64,000 nucleotides of DNA, from assembly GCA_964035575.1 (NCBI GenBank), contig OZ037842.1:310001-374000 (forward strand), given 5' to 3'. The translations under genes and the position numbers were made by a program. Each line of letters opens with the position of its first letter. Within the stretch, counting starts at the first letter, position 1. A model generated the notes under the pieces. That model saw only the letters and a program-made list of their open reading frames with translations, made no database searches and was not told where the DNA came from. Below are positions 61,138 through 64,000 of the stretch, in pieces. Source of the DNA: Rhynchopus sp. YZ270_cl-10. Taxonomy: Eukaryota > Euglenozoa > Diplonemea > Diplonemida > Diplonemidae.

Positions 61138-61451
61138 AAAAAAAAATGAACCCCACCCCGAAGAGCGGGATGTAGTTCCACTACACTACTTTTTATTTTT
61201 TTTTTCACGGAGCGACAAAGGGTAAGCAAAGCACCCTATTCTTAAGCCACGAAGGTGGCTAAAAAAAAAAAAAACTAATAAATCATACGCACGCAAGTAT
61301 GGGATGACCATTTTTAAAAAAATAGGACCCGTAAAATTTTTTCCAAAAAAAAAAAAAAAAAAAAAAAAAATGCCAGATTATTGAGATGGCGATCCATGAA
61401 AGAAGACAGTGGGGTTTGGTGGGAAACAGTGGAAGAAAGAAAAAAAGTTGG

Positions 61452-61485
61452 TAAGACGAAGCTAAGCCGTTTGTTTAGTCACCTT
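61452..61485 (+). repeat. HpA hairpin copy
   Basis: GTTGGTAAGACGAAGCTAAGC, then CGTTTGTTTAGTCACCTTG. CTAAGC opposite TTTAG; outer AAG/CTT kept. Confidence 0.5.
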
Positions 61486-61586
61486 GTAAAAAAGAACTGT
61501 ATTGGCCGGTACAAGGAAGCTAGGGGCAAATACAACAAAAGAACGAAAAAAAACGACAATTTTTTTTTCCCCCCACGATACCCACA

Positions 61587-61610
61587 AAGATGAATGGGCA
61601 CACTCATCTT
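61587..61610 (+). repeat. HpB-like near-perfect palindrome
   Basis: AAGATGAATGGGCA then CACTCATCTT; AAGATGA/TCATCTT is perfect. Confidence 0.5.
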
Positions 61611-61913
61611 CTTTCCTCAGGCAAAAAAAAACACAAATAGCATCAAATACACAACACATTACCGCACTGCGTGGAGTAGAATCCCAAAAAAAAAAAAACT
61701 TTTTTCTTTTTTTGGGAAATCGGCAGTGTTCAAAATCGTATGCATGCCATTCCAAAACAAAACACCCCTTTTCCCCTTTTCCCCTCCCCCCCACAGACTT
61801 ACATTGTTGCTTCGACGCAACTTCCTTCTTGCTCCAACCCTTTTTTTTTTTGAGGATACTCAAAACGCGAACCTATTTTAAAAAAAAATGCGATCCCGAT
61901 TTATCCCCATTTC

Positions 61914-63099
61914 TCAGACCGCCCCGGGGCCGCCCCGTGTACGCAGCTGGTCTGCTGTCACCAGAGTCTGTGTGCCGTCCTCCGTCCACTTCACATTATA
62001 GTCACCGTTTGCCTCTCGGCACACAATGACAGCGGGGAACCACTGACCCTGGAACATGGCGTCAACGGCGTCGTTCTCATGGTACTCAGTCACCAACGGG
62101 ACGGGGTCTCTCGCAGCAGGTGGCGAGACATGTCCTGGGGCACCAGGAGCTGGGCTCAACTCTTGCAGAACATTGTGCGCATTTTCCTAAAGCAATATTT
62201 GTTGTAGAATTGAGGGAAAGAAGAGGAGGTGAATGCATACCATGTTACCGCCACAGTCCTCGAGAATGCCTTTGATGACCTTTCTGTCGACGTTCGGGTA
62301 CACCTCGCTAAGCTGCTCGAGTGATGCCTGTGGAGGGGGGGTTGGGACAGATGTGGGGGTGAAGAGGAAGCATACATATTGCTGCAGTTCCAGGATCTCG
62401 TTTGTTTTGTGGTGGTTTTCGCGTGGGGTCACGAGAGGGCCGTCCTGTGAATGGTGTGGTGTGTTGCTTTGCTTGCATTGAGCTCATACTTCTTCCTCCT
62501 CCTGCGGAGGCCGGTATCCCGGTGCCTGGGACGGTGGGGGGCTTTGGTAGTGACCCTGCTGTTGGTAGGAGTTGTTGTTGTTGTAGCCGTGCCCTTGGTT
62601 GGCTTGGTTCTGGCTGACCTGTGTTGTGGGGGGGGTTTTTACGGCAATACTATGTGAGGGAAAGACGCAAACAATATGCTCCGATAGCAATAGAGCAATA
62701 GAGCAATAGAGCAATAGAGCAATAGAGCAATAGAGCAATAGAGCAATAGAGCAATAGAGCAATAGAGCAATAGAGCAATAGAGCAATAGAGCAATAGAGC
62801 AATAGAGCAATAGAGCAATAGAGCAATAGAGCAATAGAGCAATAGCATACCAGCAGGATTGCCGCATCGACCTCCCTCTGCTCTCTCTGGCTGCGCTGCT
62901 GATTTCTGTAGTCTTGTTGGTGATATTGCTGTCCCTGTGGGGGTGGGGACGAGTACTGCACCGCCCCGCCCTGGTAACCCCCTTGGTTGTACCCGCCTTG
63001 TCCGCCGTGCTGGTATGTGCCCCCGTGTGGTGGGGGGTTTTGTCTGCTCTGTGGCGCCTGCCCTCCTGCTGGACGGTCTTTGCTTCCACTGCAGCCCAT
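61914..63099 (-). CDS. CUE-domain protein with N-myristoylation signal and C-terminal Tudor-like domain (five exons)
   Basis: Exons 63099-62851, 62618-62490, 62444-62376, 62327-62241 and 62186-61914 join in phase 0 throughout to 268 residues. Donors are GTATGC, GTATGA, GTATGC and GTATGC; acceptors are ACACAG, TCACAG, CCACAG and TTTAG. The N-terminus MGCSGSK fits N-myristoylation plus palmitoylation, so membrane attachment is likely. Residues 8-125 are a disordered Gln/Gly/Pro/Tyr-rich region. Exon 4 encodes a CUE-type ubiquitin-binding helix bundle (about 150-178: LEQLSEVYPNVDRKVIKGIL, then EDCGGN). Residues about 210-258 resemble a Tudor fold (DAVDAMFQGQWFPAVIVC, YNVKWTEDGTQTLV). Matching exon phases and continuous domains support the model. 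Likely a ubiquitin adaptor at membranes. Confidence 0.87.
62687..62846. repeat. 8-bp microsatellite (AATAGAGC)n, 20 copies, within intron 1 of the CUE gene
   Basis: A perfect octamer array that begins four bases after the GTATGC donor (minus direction) and fills most of the intron. All minus frames are open, creating a spurious Leu/Tyr/Cys-rich peptide that masks the intron. Confidence 0.95.
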
Positions 63100-63579
63100 G
63101 GTGTTGTGTGTTTTGTTGTCTTGTGTTGTGTTGTGTTGTGCCCTGGGTAGGAAGAGCTATTGTATAAGTTTGGTGAAATCGTGAATTTTTGACATATTTT
63201 AGTTTGTACGGAATACACCGATTAAAGCGAAAGAGGAAGAGGGCATCTAAGACAGCAAGGCTGAAAAGCCACTTTTTTGTTGATTGGTTGCATTACGTAA
63301 TGCCAAAGGGTGTGCGTTCAGGTTTATGCGGCTGAAATAATAACATTTCTTTTTCCAAAATCGGCAATAGACAAACCTAATCCTCTCGTGGTTCGCCCCG
63401 AAAGAGAAAGATTCCAAAGATAAAAAAGATAAAAAAGGGGGGGTTTTGGTAAGATCCTAGGTCTTTCATTGATTCGTCATTGGGCGGAGGCTGGTGAAAA
63501 TATGAGGGAAGGGGGGTTTTTTTCTCGGTGCATCCAAGTTGTAATGGATACTCTCCCTCAAGCAAAAGGAGAAAAGATT

Positions 63580-63613
63580 GGTAACATTAAGCCTCAATGT
63601 GCTTCGTCTTACC
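63580..63613 (+). repeat. HpA-type hairpin, diverged copy
   Basis: GGTAACATTAAGCCTCAATG then TGCTTCGTCTTACC. The outer GGTAA/TTACC pairing is perfect. Confidence 0.45.
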
Positions 63614-63666
63614 AAAGAAGGGAAACTAAGAAGAGCCAGAAAGATGAATGCAGCTCGCCTTTTTGT

Positions 63667-63722
63667 GAAGTTGACAGTGCAAAAAAGGAAAAAAAGGCCC
63701 CAAGGAAGGCAGGCACTGATGC
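63667..63722 (+). repeat. R3-like repeat, expanded loop
   Basis: GAAGTTGACAGTGC then, after an A-rich insert, AGGAAGGCAGGCACTGATG. AGTGC/GCACT closes the structure. Confidence 0.35.
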
Positions 63723-63760
63723 TCCATGGGCTATCGAACCCCCTAAAAAAAAATATTGAG

Positions 63761-63791
63761 GGATCAATGTGCCTCATGTGCACAACATCTT
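63761..63791 (+). repeat. HpB hairpin copy
   Basis: GGATCAATGTGC, loop CTCAT, GTGCACAACATCTT. Inner GTGC/GCAC perfect. Confidence 0.55.
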
Positions 63792-63902
63792 GAAAAAGTG
63801 TATTGCAGAGAGACAAAGGGAAAATGGTCTGTTTTGTATGACAGAAAGAGAGGAAAAAGGAAGTTGAAAAACGGTGAGGTACAGACAAAAGAAAGTTTTG
63901 TC

Positions 63903-63931
63903 GGATACACCTAAGCCTGTGCTTAGTCACC
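63903..63931 (+). repeat. HpA hairpin, short-loop copy
   Basis: GGATACACCTAAGC, loop CTGT, GCTTAGTCACC. Inner stem perfect with a four-base loop. Confidence 0.6.
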
Positions 63932-63964
63932 TTCAATCATCTTTGAAAAAAGAAAAGAAAAGTT

Positions 63965-63999
63965 TAAGATGACCTAAGCTTCTCGTGCTTAGTCACCTA
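63965..63999 (+). repeat. HpA hairpin at the window edge
   Basis: TAAGATGACCTAAGC, loop TTCTCGT, GCTTAGTCACCT. Inner stem perfect. Confidence 0.65.
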
Positions 64000-64000
64000 A

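Larger units (their letters stand above)
60150..61905. other. intergenic stretch without genes
   Basis: A/T homopolymers, two HpA hairpins, an inverted R6 copy at 61081-61137 and a GCCACGAAGGTGGC hairpin followed by an A-run at about 61247-61270. No coding signal. Confidence 0.6.

Noticed and set aside
62639-63218. Leu/Tyr/Cys-rich protein made of a repeated octapeptide
   Set aside because: It is the AATAGAGC array in intron 1 of the CUE gene; splice sites flank it and the joined exons give a sensible protein.

Overview
The window is eukaryotic nuclear DNA. It is gene-poor, rich in A/T homopolymers and full of short repeats. Twelve protein genes are supported, together with one doubtful small frame and two gene remnants. 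All twelve genes lie on the minus strand. Three have spliceosomal introns, and all seven introns start GTAT (six start GTATG) and end CAG or TAG. Nearly every start codon has a pyrimidine-rich stretch ending in AG within about 10-60 nt upstream. One-strand gene order, few introns, GTATG donors and an AG just before the ATG fit a lineage with directional gene arrays and spliced-leader trans-splicing, such as Euglenozoa (a diplonemid would fit). This placement is inference and is weakly held. A TMEM216-like transition-zone protein implies a ciliated cell. The secreted hydrolases imply a feeding heterotroph.

Layout. 0.5-2.2 kb: polytopic membrane protein with a degenerate class III cyclase-like domain. 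3.4-7.7 kb: a fold-back element carrying an 8-bp satellite, then a hAT-like element. 8.0-9.6 kb: purple acid phosphatase. 12.7-14.2 kb: Rab4-like GTPase in two exons. 14.5-25.4 kb: no genes; a hAT-like, a piggyBac-like and several smaller inverted-repeat elements. 25.4-31.5 kb: three closely spaced genes (unknown, secreted beta-helix protein, unknown). 31.5-37.7 kb: no genes; includes an inverted-repeat element holding a coding fragment. 37.7-41.5 kb: receptor with HAMP and cyclase-like domain, then the TMEM216-like protein. 41.5-48.8 kb: no genes. 48.8-50.2 kb: three-exon membrane RING protein, with a hAT-like element just upstream. 51.4-60.0 kb: cathepsin B, alpha-galactosidase, a type II membrane glycosyltransferase-like protein and an ankyrin protein. 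61.9-63.1 kb: five-exon, probably myristoylated CUE plus Tudor-like protein.

Function. Cathepsin B, acid phosphatase, alpha-galactosidase and the beta-helix protein form a secretory or lysosomal digestive set. Rab4, the RING ligase and the CUE protein point to membrane recycling and ubiquitin handling. The two cyclase-like proteins are paralogues that share the loss of one catalytic residue. Nothing shows co-regulation.

The most unusual feature is a set of roughly 40 short hairpins plus two related structured repeats. They share borders and a CTCTCGT loop, keep their stems paired while stem sequence varies, avoid coding exons, and all point the same way relative to the genes. Ordinary mobile repeats in the same window occur in both directions. 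No tRNA, rRNA, spliced-leader RNA or CRISPR was recognised.
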